Origin: Rhodococcus sp. 4CII
Lineage (GTDB): Bacteria > Actinomycetota > Actinomycetes > Mycobacteriales > Mycobacteriaceae
Direction of reading: 5' to 3'
Assembly: GCF_014256275.1 (NCBI RefSeq)
Contig: NZ_JACCFE010000002.1
Span: 5,436,001-5,500,000 of the forward strand
DNA length: 64,000 nucleotides
The notes under the pieces were generated by a model. It searched no databases, was not told the DNA's origin, and saw only the letters and a program-made list of their open reading frames with translations. The stretch's first letter is position 1, and every line of letters begins with the position of its first letter. The translations under genes and the position numbers were made by a program. Positions 54,479 to 63,034 of the stretch are shown here, one piece after another.

Positions 54479-55245
54479 AGGAATACCGGATCGACGACCT
54501 CGCCCGCGAGGCGCGGGTCAGTGTGCGCAACGTGCGCGTCTATCAGGATCGCGGCCTGCTTCCGCCGCCGCGGAAGCAGGGGCGCACCGGCTGGTACAAC
54601 GAGTCGCATCTCGCGCGGCTACATCTGATCGGGCGGATGCTCGACCGCGGCTACACGTTCGCCACCATCAGCGAACTCCTCACCGCCGCCCACTACGGAC
54701 TCCAGGTCAAGGAGGTCCTGGAGACCGACGACCCGGGCAGCCGGTGGACGAAGCGCCGGCGCGCGGCCCGCCTCACGCTGGCCGAGCTTCGACGTATGTT
54801 CGGGGCACAGACCACTGAGGCCAATATCGCCCGGGGCGCCGAACTCGGTGTGCTCGTTCCCGCCGGCGACGACTATTCGGTGAACAATCCGCGTCTGGTC
54901 GAAGCGGCGCAGCTCCTCGTCGACGCAGGCATCCCGCTCGAGGAGGTTCTCGAGCAGACCGCGGCAGTGCGGCAAGGACTTTCGGACGTCGCAGCGCGGT
55001 TCGTCGCCGTCGTCGCGGACCGTTATCTCGGCGCCGAATACGAGCCGCTCGAACTCGACGAGGCGAAGGTATCGGACATCGCACAGCTCGTCGACCGGAT
55101 GCGGCCCCTTGCGCACGACGCCGTCCAGTCGCTGTTCGCAGAGGCGATGGAGGAGCAGATCTCCCAGGCGCTCGAGCGGGCGGCCCGCCGGCTCGGCGAG
55201 ACGCCCGAGCCGGCGAAGAACCCGGACACCAACAGAGCAAGTTAG
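54475..55245 (+). CDS. MerR-family regulator
   Basis: A 256-residue MerR protein. The winged helix-turn-helix reads YRIDDLAREARVSVRNVRVY and QDRGLLPPPRKQGRTGWYNE, and is followed by a helical effector region longer than in metal-sensing MerR, without the usual cysteines, so an organic ligand is likely. Translation is coupled to the diiron oxygenase. Expected target is the repeat element at 53478. Confidence 0.88.
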   Translation: MKEYRIDDLAREARVSVRNVRVYQDRGLLPPPRKQGRTGWYNESHLARLHLIGRMLDRGYTFATISELLTAAHYGLQVKEVLETDDPGSRWTKRRRAARLTLAELRRMFGAQTTEANIARGAELGVLVPAGDDYSVNNPRLVEAAQLLVDAGIPLEEVLEQTAAVRQGLSDVAARFVAVVADRYLGAEYEPLELDEAKVSDIAQLVDRMRPLAHDAVQSLFAEAMEEQISQALERAARRLGETPEPAKNPDTNRAS

Positions 55246-55263
55246 ACAGGAACAGGGGTAGGA

Positions 55264-56294
55264 ATGACCAGCAGTTCGCGCACCATCGCCCTCGGGGCAC
55301 TCGCCGGCGCGGCCGGAGTGGGTGCACTCGCCGCCGCGGCGGCGACGATCCGCCGCAGGCGCGCCACTCGCGGGTTGACGTTGTCGACCGAGGTGGCCCC
55401 GAACGAACTGCTGCGGCCCCCGACTCTGCGCCCGGACGTGACGGAGATCCTTACGGACGACGGAGCGACGCTGTATGTCCGCGCGTACGGTCCGGTGGAC
55501 GGCGATCCCATTGTGCTGAGCCATGGTTGGACCTGCTCCACCGAATATTGGTACCCGCAGGTGAACGCTCTCGCCGGCGAGTACCGCGTGATCACCTACG
55601 ACCAGCGCGGCCACGGGCGCAGCTCGGTGGGCTCGCTCGCGCTCGGCCCCGATGTCCTCGCCGACGACCTGTCGGAGGTGCTGAAGGCGACGGTGCGGGA
55701 AGACCGGAAGGCCGTGCTCGTGGGTCACAGTATGGGCGGCATGAGCATCATGGCGTGGGCCGGACGGCACCCCGACGAGGTGAAGAAGTATGCGAAGGCC
55801 GTGCTCCTCGCGAGCACCGCCTGCGACCGCCTGATCGCCGAGACCACTGTCATTCCGCTGCCGAATCGTTTTCCGCGCGTGCCGGTTCCGGTGGGCCGCG
55901 CCGTCCTGAGCGCACCGATGCCCCTGGTGTCCTCGCCGGTGATGACCCGCGCGATCCAGTACGTGTCGATGTCGCCGAACGCCTCGCGCGCCGAAGTCCA
56001 GTTCTGCGAGAACATCGTCCGGGACTGCAAGCCGCGGATCCGAGGCGGTTGGGGCGCCGCGCTGAGCGGCCTCGACATCCACGAGGCGCTCGACAACCTC
56101 GACGTGCCGACCACGGTGCTCGTGGGCTCCATGGACCGGCTGACACCGCCGGTCCACGCTCGCAACTTGCCCGCGTTCTGGACGAGGCCGGTCATCTGGA
56201 GCGGCTCATCGTTCTTCCCGGCGTGGGGCACATGAGCTCGGTCGAGAACATCGATGAATTCGACAAGGAGATTGTGCGGCTGCGCACTCTCTGA
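55264..56294 (+). pseudogene. Alpha/beta hydrolase with C-terminal frameshift
   Basis: A membrane-tethered alpha/beta hydrolase: an N-terminal hydrophobic segment (ALGALAGAAGVGALAAAAAT), oxyanion SHGWTCSTEYWYPQ, nucleophile elbow VLVGHSMGGMSIMAWAG, Asp in VGSMDRLTPPVHARNL. After this the frame changes and the catalytic histidine (LPGVGHMSSVENIDEF) is in the next frame, ending at 56294. One G is missing at about 56169 (TTGCCC where TTGGCCC restores the frame). Unrestored, the protein is 323 residues with a spurious tail and no histidine. It follows the MerR gene by 18 bases. Confidence 0.85.
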
Positions 56295-56319
56295 CCCGTC
56301 GATCGCTACACCCGGAGAA

Positions 56320-56353
56320 ATCGGGCCCACACGCGCAGGCGTGTGGGCCCGAT
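56320..56353 (+). terminator. Hairpin terminator after the hydrolase
   Basis: ATCGGGCCCACACGC and its exact complement form a 15-bp stem around GCAG, 25 bases after the restored stop codon. Confidence 0.9.
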
Positions 56354-56374
56354 GCCGTGGTGCCGGTGTGAGCC

Positions 56375-56415
56375 TTGACACATAGTTAACTGACATCTAA
56401 CGTTATTTGTATCAC
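56375..56415 (+). promoter_or_regulatory. Promoter and shared ATTTGTATCAC element before the reductase gene
   Basis: TTGACA (56375-56380) and TAACGT (56398-56403) are separated by 17 bases, a good sigma-70 promoter. ATTTGTATCAC follows at 56405-56415 and recurs before the TetR gene (60853) and the mce operon (61764). Confidence 0.6.
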
Positions 56416-56474
56416 TGTTAAACGTGACGAGGTGCGCGCCCGCCGATCCGATCTCGAAGCGATAGGAGCTCACG

Positions 56475-58157
56475 TTGGCTCATGTAGTCACCCAGTCCTG
56501 CTGTAACGACGCCAGTTGCGTCCCGGTGTGCCCCGTCGATTGCATTCATCCGACTCCGAACGAGCCCGGCTACGGCCGCGCGGAGATGCTGTACATCGAT
56601 CCGGCCGGCTGCATCGACTGTGGCGCATGCATCGACGCGTGCCCGGTCGACGCCATCGTTCCCGACTACGACCTGACTCCGGAAACCGCGCGCTACGAGG
56701 AGATCAACGCGGCGTATTACACGAATCGGGAGCAGCTCGTTCCGGCTGCCGCGCCACCTGCCGCCGCGGTCCAGGTGTCCGAACGCGCGCTGCTGCGGGT
56801 GGCGATCGTCGGGTCGGGGCCGTCCGGCTGTTACGCCGCGGAGAACCTGCTGTCGCGCAGCGGCCTCGCCGTGGAAGTCTCCTTCTTCGAGAAGCTGGCG
56901 ACACCGTTCGGGCTGATCCGGTTCGGCGTCGCACCGGACCATCAGGGGACCAAGTCAGTCGCGTCGCAGTTCCAGAAGACGGCGTCGCGGAAGAACGTGG
57001 ACTTCTACCTCAATGTCGAGGTGGGAAAACACCTCACGCACGACGAGTTGCTCGCGCATCACGATGCGGTGATCTACGCGGTCGGCGCCCCCGCCGACTG
57101 TGCGCTGGGGATTCCCGGCGAAGATCTGCCCGGAAGCCACTCGGCAACCGAATTCGTGGGGTGGTACAACGGTCATCCCGATCACGCGCACCGCACCTTC
57201 GACCTGTCGGGCACGCGCGCCGTGATCATCGGCAACGGCAACGTCGCGCTGGATGTGGCCCGAGTGCTCGTGTCCGGCGCCTCCGCGCTGAGTAAGACCG
57301 ATATCGCCCCGCACGCACTGGAAGCGTTGTCGGAGAGCAGGATCGAGGAAGTGGTGGTCGTCGGGCGAAGAGGACCGGCGCAGGCGGCGTACACGAACCC
57401 CGAGTTGCTTGCGCTGGGCTACCTCCCGGGCGTTCACGTCGCGGTAGATCCCGACGAGATAGCGGAGGCACCGATATCCGGTGGGCGCCCCGATTCGATC
57501 GAGGCGATGAAAGCGAGGATCGTCGCGGAGTTCGCCGCGGCCCCGCGTACGCCGGGAGATAGACGTATTGCGTTGCGCTATCTGCTTTCTCCGGTGGAGA
57601 TGCTCGGGCACCACCGGGTGGAGGGAATTCGTCTGGTCCGCAACGAGCTGGTTCCGGATCCGGCGGGCAACCCTGCGGCGGTGGCGACCGGTGTTGGCGA
57701 GGACATCGACTGTGACCTGGTCCTGCGGTCGGTGGGGTACCGGGGCGTCCCGGTGGCGGGTATCCCGGTCTCGGGTGCACGCGCGACGATGCGGAACGAC
57801 GGAGGCCGTGTGCTGGATCCGGATTCGGGCAACCCGATGCGGGGCGTGTACACAGTCGGGTGGATCAAACGCGGTCCGTCCGGCGTCATCGGGACCAACA
57901 AGGCCTGCGCCGCCGAAACCGTCGACGCCCTCGTCGACGACTTCCACGCCGGGCGTGTGACGGCTCCGGGCGGCGGTCGCGACGAGCTCCGCCGGCTGGT
58001 CGCGGATCGGCGACCCGACCGGATCGACTACGACGGATGGAAGACGATCGACGCCTACGAGCGCCGGCTGGGCAGGGAATCCGGCAGGCCGCGGGTGAAG
58101 CTGGTCGACACTGCTTCGATGGTTGAAATCGCCTCACGTGCAGTCATTTCCGGATGA
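56475..58157 (+). CDS. fprB: Ferredoxin-ferredoxin NADP reductase fusion (FprB type)
   Basis: A 560-residue protein: an N-terminal ferredoxin domain with two clusters (SCCNDASCVPVCPVDCIHP and GCIDCGACIDACPVDAI, residues 1-75) fused to an adrenodoxin-reductase-like flavoprotein (FAD motif VAIVGSGPSGCYAAENLL; NADPH region VIIGNGNVALDVARVL; C-terminal KRGPSGVIGTNK). It passes electrons from NADPH to ferredoxins. TTG start at 56475 with AGGAG seven bases upstream. The following ferredoxin and P450 are its likely partners. Confidence 0.93.
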   Translation: MAHVVTQSCCNDASCVPVCPVDCIHPTPNEPGYGRAEMLYIDPAGCIDCGACIDACPVDAIVPDYDLTPETARYEEINAAYYTNREQLVPAAAPPAAAVQVSERALLRVAIVGSGPSGCYAAENLLSRSGLAVEVSFFEKLATPFGLIRFGVAPDHQGTKSVASQFQKTASRKNVDFYLNVEVGKHLTHDELLAHHDAVIYAVGAPADCALGIPGEDLPGSHSATEFVGWYNGHPDHAHRTFDLSGTRAVIIGNGNVALDVARVLVSGASALSKTDIAPHALEALSESRIEEVVVVGRRGPAQAAYTNPELLALGYLPGVHVAVDPDEIAEAPISGGRPDSIEAMKARIVAEFAAAPRTPGDRRIALRYLLSPVEMLGHHRVEGIRLVRNELVPDPAGNPAAVATGVGEDIDCDLVLRSVGYRGVPVAGIPVSGARATMRNDGGRVLDPDSGNPMRGVYTVGWIKRGPSGVIGTNKACAAETVDALVDDFHAGRVTAPGGGRDELRRLVADRRPDRIDYDGWKTIDAYERRLGRESGRPRVKLVDTASMVEIASRAVISG

Positions 58158-58199
58158 CGTACGCGCGATGATCCGATTCGCCGCACACCGAGAAAGTGA

Positions 58200-58227
58200 T
58201 TGACGTCTCACGGCCTAACGGTATAAG
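58200..58227 (+). promoter_or_regulatory. Sigma-70-type promoter for SDR-ferredoxin-P450
   Basis: TTGACG and TATAAG are separated by 16 bases, about 145 bases upstream of the SDR start. This suggests an independent transcript for the SDR-ferredoxin-P450 set. Confidence 0.55.
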
Positions 58228-58372
58228 GTTTATCCGGATCGGAGATGCGGCCCGCACACGATCCGCTCGACCGGCAACAGCCCGCCGTCGAGGATCGGAA
58301 CAGTCTCGCCGCACGAGGTCCACCCGCACCGCGAATCTCCGGCATCCGACGAACCATCACAGAGGAGTCCCC

Positions 58373-59245
58373 ATGAAACTTCAGGACAAAGTCGCCGTCA
58401 TCACCGGAGGTGGGTCCGGGCTCGGGCGCCAGGGTGCGCAGTTGTTCGCCTCGGAAGGTGCGAAGGTCGCGGTCGTGGACATCGACGGCGACCGGGCCGA
58501 ACAGACGGTGAAACTGGTTGAGCAGCAGGGTGGAACGGCGATCGCCGTCACCGCCGACGTGAGCGACGAGGCAGCCGTCTACCGCAGTGTCGAGACCACC
58601 GTCGAGCAGTTCGGCAAGCTCGACATCATGTGGGCCAACGCGGGCGTCGTCTCCCGGGGCGGTGTGCCGTCGGTGGCGGGCGGCGAACACGTGGAGTTCC
58701 AGGACCTCACGGATGCCGACTGGCAGCACGTCCTCGGAGTCAACCTCAGCGGCGTCGTGTACTCGTGCAAGGCCGCGGTGCCGGCGATGCGGGCCAACGG
58801 CGGCGGCGTCATCCTGGCAACGTCGTCGGCGGCGTCCTTCGCCGCCTATCACAGCATCGCGATGTACTCGGCGACGAAGGCCGGTGTCAACGGCCTGGTT
58901 CGCGGCCTCAGCCTGGATCTCGGGCGGTACGGGATTCGCGTCAATGCCCTCGCCCCCACGCACGGAATGTCCCCGAACTTCCTCATGGGCCCGGGCACCC
59001 CGGTGATCGGGCAGTCGTACGAGGAGACCGCGGGGCCGTGGGATCCGGGCGTCTCGCCCATTCCGCTCAAGCTGCAGCGCCCGCCGTCCCTCGTGGACAA
59101 CGCGAAGGTCGCCCTGTTCCTCGCGTCCGACGACTCGGCCTACATTTCGGGTCTCACGCTGCCCGCGACCGACGGCGGCACCCTGTCGCGTGTGGCGATG
59201 ATGTTCGAGGAAGACGCTCCGAATCCGACGGTTCCCGTCGACTGA
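58373..59245 (+). CDS. Short-chain dehydrogenase/reductase (mycofactocin-like SDR length)
   Basis: A 290-residue classical SDR. Cofactor motif VAVITGGGSGLGRQGAQLFA, NAG motif MWANAGVVSRGG, catalytic Ser in LATSSAASFAAYHS, and Y-x3-K in MYSATKAGVNGLVRGLSLDL are intact. A loop of about 15 residues after the NAG motif (VAGGEHVEFQDLTDADWQ) is longer than in minimal SDRs. It probably oxidises an alcohol made by the neighbouring P450. AGAGGAG precedes the ATG by eight bases. Confidence 0.92.
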   Translation: MKLQDKVAVITGGGSGLGRQGAQLFASEGAKVAVVDIDGDRAEQTVKLVEQQGGTAIAVTADVSDEAAVYRSVETTVEQFGKLDIMWANAGVVSRGGVPSVAGGEHVEFQDLTDADWQHVLGVNLSGVVYSCKAAVPAMRANGGGVILATSSAASFAAYHSIAMYSATKAGVNGLVRGLSLDLGRYGIRVNALAPTHGMSPNFLMGPGTPVIGQSYEETAGPWDPGVSPIPLKLQRPPSLVDNAKVALFLASDDSAYISGLTLPATDGGTLSRVAMMFEEDAPNPTVPVD

Positions 59246-59258
59246 ACGGAGCCTTTCG

Positions 59259-59492
59259 ATGACCATTCATGCGCAGAACCGCGCGCTGTCCCTGCAGGTC
59301 GACCGGTCCGCGTGCGCGGGCCACGGCCTCTGCTACGGCGCCGCTCCCGAGATAGTCGACTGCGACGACCAGGGCTATCCCGTCGTCGTCGCCGAACCGG
59401 TTCCCGAGGAACTACGAGACCAACTGGGTGCTCTCGTCGAGATGTGCCCCGAACGCGCGCTGAGCGTCGAACTCCCGACTTCGGAAGGCTGA
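59259..59492 (+). CDS. Ferredoxin, [3Fe-4S] type
   Basis: A 77-residue ferredoxin of the P450-partner class. The cluster cysteines are in SACAGHGLCYGAAPEIV and LVEMCPERALSVE, with the second cysteine position of a [4Fe-4S] motif replaced by His/Gly, indicating a [3Fe-4S] cluster. It lies 14 bases after the SDR and six bases before the P450, and would carry electrons from FprB to the P450. Confidence 0.93.
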   Translation: MTIHAQNRALSLQVDRSACAGHGLCYGAAPEIVDCDDQGYPVVVAEPVPEELRDQLGALVEMCPERALSVELPTSEG

Positions 59493-59498
59493 GAAGCA

Positions 59499-60728
59499 GT
59501 GACGACCACCCAACTACCCGACAAGCTCATCGTGGACTTCGACGTCTACGACCAGACATTGGCGATGCCCGAGGACGTGTTCCAGGAACGGGCGGCGGCG
59601 CTGAGGGCCATCGGCCCGGTCGTCTACTCCACGGCGCACGGCGGACACTGGATCGTGACGCGCTACGAGGAGATCCACCAGGTCCTCCGCGATCCGGAGA
59701 CCTTCTCCAGCTACCCGAACAACCTCGTCAACGCGGGCCAAGGGAAGTTCATCCCGATCGAGCTCGACCCGCCGGAGCACACGTTCTACCGGCAGGCGCT
59801 GCAACCGCTGTTCAGTCCCAAGCGGATGAAGGAGCTCGAGCCCCAGATCCGGGACGTCGTCAACGAGCTGATCGACGACTTCGCGGCGCGCGGCGAAGCC
59901 GAGTTCATCTCGGAGTTCGCCCACGAACTGCCGACGCGGGTTTTCCTGGCCCTCATGGGCTGGCCGCTCGAAGACGCCGAGATGTTCACCAAGACGACAG
60001 ATGTTGCACTGCAGGGTATTCCCGGTGGAACGGAGGAGGAATCCGCGAAGGCGCGTGAGGACGCGGCCAATCAGATCTTCGGCTACTTCGGTGCCATCGT
60101 GGCCGCGGTGCGTTCGGGTGAGAACACCTCGGACAGCCTGACCGCGCAGATCATCAACACCCCGATCGAGATGGAGGACGGGGTACGGCTGCTCACCGAC
60201 GAAGAGCTGTACCGCATGTTCTTCCTCCTGCTCATCGCGGGCCTGCACACCGTCCAGGGGTCACTTGCCTGGGGGATCATCCACCTCGCGAACAACCCGG
60301 GTCAGCGGCAGGAGATCGTGGACGATCCCGACACCATCCCGGCCGCGGTGGAGGAGATCCTGAGGATCGAGGCTGCCGTCATCGCCGGCCGGCGAGCGAC
60401 CCGCGACGTCGAACTCGGCGGAGTCACGATCGCGGAGGGCGACCAGCTCATCGTGCTGCTCTGCTCGGCGAACCGCGACGGTGGCGAGTTCGAGGATCCC
60501 GACGAGCTGCGGATCGACCGCTCGCCCAACCGTCACCTGTCGTTCGGTGCAGGGCCGCATCGGTGCATCGGGTCTCACCTGGCTCGAATCGAGCTCAAAT
60601 TGGCCATGGAGGAGATCCACCGGCGGTTGCCCGACTACCGCCTCGTTCCGGAGGACCCGCCGATCCTGCACGCCACGCAGGTACGCGGCTGCATCCGACT
60701 CCCGATCGCCTTTACGCCCTCGTCCTAG
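59499..60728 (+). CDS. Cytochrome P450
   Basis: A 409-residue soluble bacterial P450. Heme-binding loop SFGAGPHRCIGSHLAR with Cys356, ExxR helix as VEEILRIEAAV, and the oxygen-activating I-helix as LLIAGLHTVQGSLAW. In that helix the usual acidic residue (AGxDT/ET) is His, an uncommon change that could alter proton delivery. Substrate is unknown; presence beside an Mce importer suggests a hydrophobic compound such as a terpenoid or steroid. GTG start. Confidence 0.94.
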   Translation: MTTTQLPDKLIVDFDVYDQTLAMPEDVFQERAAALRAIGPVVYSTAHGGHWIVTRYEEIHQVLRDPETFSSYPNNLVNAGQGKFIPIELDPPEHTFYRQALQPLFSPKRMKELEPQIRDVVNELIDDFAARGEAEFISEFAHELPTRVFLALMGWPLEDAEMFTKTTDVALQGIPGGTEEESAKAREDAANQIFGYFGAIVAAVRSGENTSDSLTAQIINTPIEMEDGVRLLTDEELYRMFFLLLIAGLHTVQGSLAWGIIHLANNPGQRQEIVDDPDTIPAAVEEILRIEAAVIAGRRATRDVELGGVTIAEGDQLIVLLCSANRDGGEFEDPDELRIDRSPNRHLSFGAGPHRCIGSHLARIELKLAMEEIHRRLPDYRLVPEDPPILHATQVRGCIRLPIAFTPSS

Positions 60729-60852
60729 GTTCGAGGCATGTTCGAGGCAGTTGTCCGTGGTCCCGTGGGACTTCGGACAGCTGCCTCGCTCTTTTGGTGT
60801 AATGAACAGGGCGTGGTCGCCACCCTCTGTGCAACACTTTACGTGTACTGTC

Positions 60853-60863
60853 ATTTGTATCGC
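60853..60863 (+). promoter_or_regulatory. Shared ATTTGTATCGC element upstream of TetR
   Basis: ATTTGTATCGC preceded by TACGTG at the same distance as in the mce-upstream copy (61764): TACGTG, four variable bases, GT, one variable base, then ATTTGTATC. It lies 47 bases upstream of the TetR start. Confidence 0.55.
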
Positions 60864-60909
60864 GGCTCGTCGGGGTGGCCGGCCGGAAGTGACAGTGTCT
60901 GGAGCGAGG

Positions 60910-61512
60910 ATGGCAAGAAGAAAGACCGCGGGCGTCCTGAGTCAGGATGCCGATGTGGCACGGTCTCAGATACTCGTGGCTGCCCAGACGATGATTCTTC
61001 GTTTCGGGATCGCGAAGACGACGATGGAGGACATCGCCAAGGAGGCCGGGGTCTCGCGTCCGACCGTCTACCGGTACTTCCAGGATCGCGAAACGCTCAC
61101 CACCGAGTTGATCAGGTGGCGTTCCCGTCAGACGCTCGAACGCGGCCGGAAGTTCTTGATGGAGTGCGCGACGTTCGAGGACAGGCTGATCGAGGGCCTC
61201 ATCTATCTGGTCTACGACGGCATCAACGATCCGATCGTGCGCATCCTCGTCAGTCCGGAACACGTCGGCGGAGATTCGTGGCTCGAGACCATCCCGCTCG
61301 CGACGAGTCTGACCACCGAACTGTGGGGGCCGATCTTCGACGACGCCAAGGCCGACGGCGAGATGCGGGCGGACATCGATACGGACGACGCCTGCTCCTG
61401 GATCACCCTCGTTCAGCTGATGCTTGCGCCGCGACTGGACAATTCGGATCCGAGCGATCCGGCGCACCGGCAGATGATGAGGCAGTTCGTCCTCCCCGCC
61501 TTCCTGCCGTAG
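60910..61512 (+). CDS. TetR-family regulator
   Basis: A 200-residue TetR protein. DNA-binding helix-turn-helix is TTMEDIAKEAGVSRPTVYRY with FQDRETLTTELIRWRSR; the C-terminal ligand domain has YLVYDGINDPIVRILVSPEH. ATG 60910 has GGAGCGAGG upstream. It lies between the P450 set and the mce genes, and shared elements before fprB, itself and mce make it the candidate local regulator. Confidence 0.9.
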   Translation: MARRKTAGVLSQDADVARSQILVAAQTMILRFGIAKTTMEDIAKEAGVSRPTVYRYFQDRETLTTELIRWRSRQTLERGRKFLMECATFEDRLIEGLIYLVYDGINDPIVRILVSPEHVGGDSWLETIPLATSLTTELWGPIFDDAKADGEMRADIDTDDACSWITLVQLMLAPRLDNSDPSDPAHRQMMRQFVLPAFLP

Positions 61513-61535
61513 TTCGCCCGGGTTCCCGACAGCGT

Positions 61536-61570
61536 CGAAGCCGTGTCCCTCCAAGGGGCACGGCTTCGTT
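61536..61570 (+). terminator. Rho-independent terminator after TetR
   Basis: CGAAGCCGTGTCCC pairs with GGGGCACGGCTTCG (one G-T pair) around TCCAA, followed by TT. Confidence 0.85.
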
Positions 61571-61763
61571 GTGCGTTGGCACGACGCGCTCTGCTCGTCG
61601 TAAATCTAATGGACGTAGCTTCGTGGGTAAATGGCTCCAGCGGCTGGTCACGGCCCGATCGAGCGGGAATGTCTCCGCGCGGGCACATTTCGCGAGGCAA
61701 TGATTTTGTGAACCACTCTTGCCTGGGCGGTCATTTGGCGTATAACGTAATACGTGCGACGTA

Positions 61764-61774
61764 ATTTGTATCAC
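61764..61774 (+). promoter_or_regulatory. Shared ATTTGTATCAC element upstream of mce operon
   Basis: Identical to 56405-56415 across 11 bases and preceded by TACGTG as at 60846. It is in the AT-rich promoter-like region about 205 bases before the Mkl ATPase start. Confidence 0.55.
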
Positions 61775-61978
61775 AGTCGGACGTTGCGAACTCGGCGTCG
61801 ATCGACTGCAGACCGATGAAAAGCTCTGCCGTGAAGCTCTATTCGACCACAGGCGTCACCCGGCGTGCGCACGGCGGGATCTCGACGTGCGCACGGGGAA
61901 CGACTGTGGGTTCCGGCTCGAGGTCGCGAGTGCCCTGCAACATCCGAACTGGCATTGATGCCTGAATGCACGGAGGTA

Positions 61979-63034
61979 ATGGTGGGAGTGGAGGTTTCCG
62001 TCGAGGGACTGACCAAGTCTTTCGGCTCGCAGAGGATCTGGCAGGACGTCACGTTGACTCTTCCGGCCGGTGAGGTGAGTGCGTTGCTGGGCCCGTCGGG
62101 TACCGGTAAGTCGGTGTTTCTGAAGTCGCTGATCGGTCTGCTCCGTCCGGAGCAGGGGTCGATCGTGATCGACGGCACCAACATTCTCGAGTGCTCCTCG
62201 AAGGAGTTGTACGAGATCCGGAAGTTGTTCGGGGTGCTGTTCCAGGACGGTGCGTTGTTCGGCTCGATAAACCTGTTCGACAACGTGGCGTTCCCGTTGC
62301 GGGAGCACACGAAGAAGTCCGAGTCCGAGATCCGCAAGATCGTGATGGAGAAGATGGAGCTGGTCGGTCTGCTCGGGGCCGAGGACAAGCTGCCCGGCGA
62401 GATCTCCGGCGGTATGCGCAAGCGCGCCGGTCTGGCGCGGGCGCTGGTGCTGGATCCGCAGATCATTCTGGTGGACGAGCCCGACTCCGGTCTGGATCCG
62501 GTGCGCACCACGTACATTTCGCAGACGTTGATCGATATCAATGCGGAGATCGATGCGACGATTCTGATCGTGTCGCACAACATCAATCTGGCGCGGACGG
62601 TGCCGGACAACATCGGGATGCTGTTCCGGCGGCATCTGGTGATGTTCGGACCCCGCGAGGTGCTGCTCACCAGTGAGGAGCCGGTGGTCAAGCAGTTCCT
62701 CAACGGCACGATGATCGGTCCGATCGGGATGTCGGAGGAGAAGGACGAGGCGCAGATGGCGCAGGAGCAGGCGATGGTCGACGCCGGTCACCATGCCGGT
62801 GGTGTCGATGACGTGGAGGGCATCGTTCCGCAGATGAAGGCGACGCCGGGGATGCCGTTCCGGCAGGCCGTCGCTCGCCGTCAGGGGCGGGTGCGGCACA
62901 TCATGCACACGTTGCCGGAGAACGCTCAGATCGCGATTCACGAAAGCCTCGGAGCTGGCTGCCTCGACGGGGAGTGGGATTCGAACGACGCAGACACGCA
63001 GGTTCTTCCGGCGTACACAGGAGTAACACAGTGA
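61979..63034 (+). CDS. mkl: Mce-system ABC ATPase (Mkl/MceG, MlaF-like)
   Basis: A 351-residue ATPase that energises Mce lipid importers. Walker A LLGPSGTGKSVFLKSLIG, signature EISGGMRKRAGLARAL, Walker B IILVDEPDSGLDPVRT. A C-terminal extension of about 100 residues after the ATPase core is characteristic of actinobacterial Mkl/MceG. The ATG at 61979 or GTG 61982 follows GGAGG; an ATG at 61958 is less well placed. The yrbE GTG overlaps its stop. Confidence 0.92.
   Translation: MVGVEVSVEGLTKSFGSQRIWQDVTLTLPAGEVSALLGPSGTGKSVFLKSLIGLLRPEQGSIVIDGTNILECSSKELYEIRKLFGVLFQDGALFGSINLFDNVAFPLREHTKKSESEIRKIVMEKMELVGLLGAEDKLPGEISGGMRKRAGLARALVLDPQIILVDEPDSGLDPVRTTYISQTLIDINAEIDATILIVSHNINLARTVPDNIGMLFRRHLVMFGPREVLLTSEEPVVKQFLNGTMIGPIGMSEEKDEAQMAQEQAMVDAGHHAGGVDDVEGIVPQMKATPGMPFRQAVARRQGRVRHIMHTLPENAQIAIHESLGAGCLDGEWDSNDADTQVLPAYTGVTQ

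Larger units (their letters stand above)
61513..61978. other. Intergenic region before the mce operon
   Basis: This 466-base region contains a terminator hairpin for the TetR gene (61536-61570) and the ATTTGTATCAC element at 61764. No convincing gene is seen. The stretch around 61740-61775 is locally AT-rich, consistent with the mce promoter. Confidence 0.6.
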
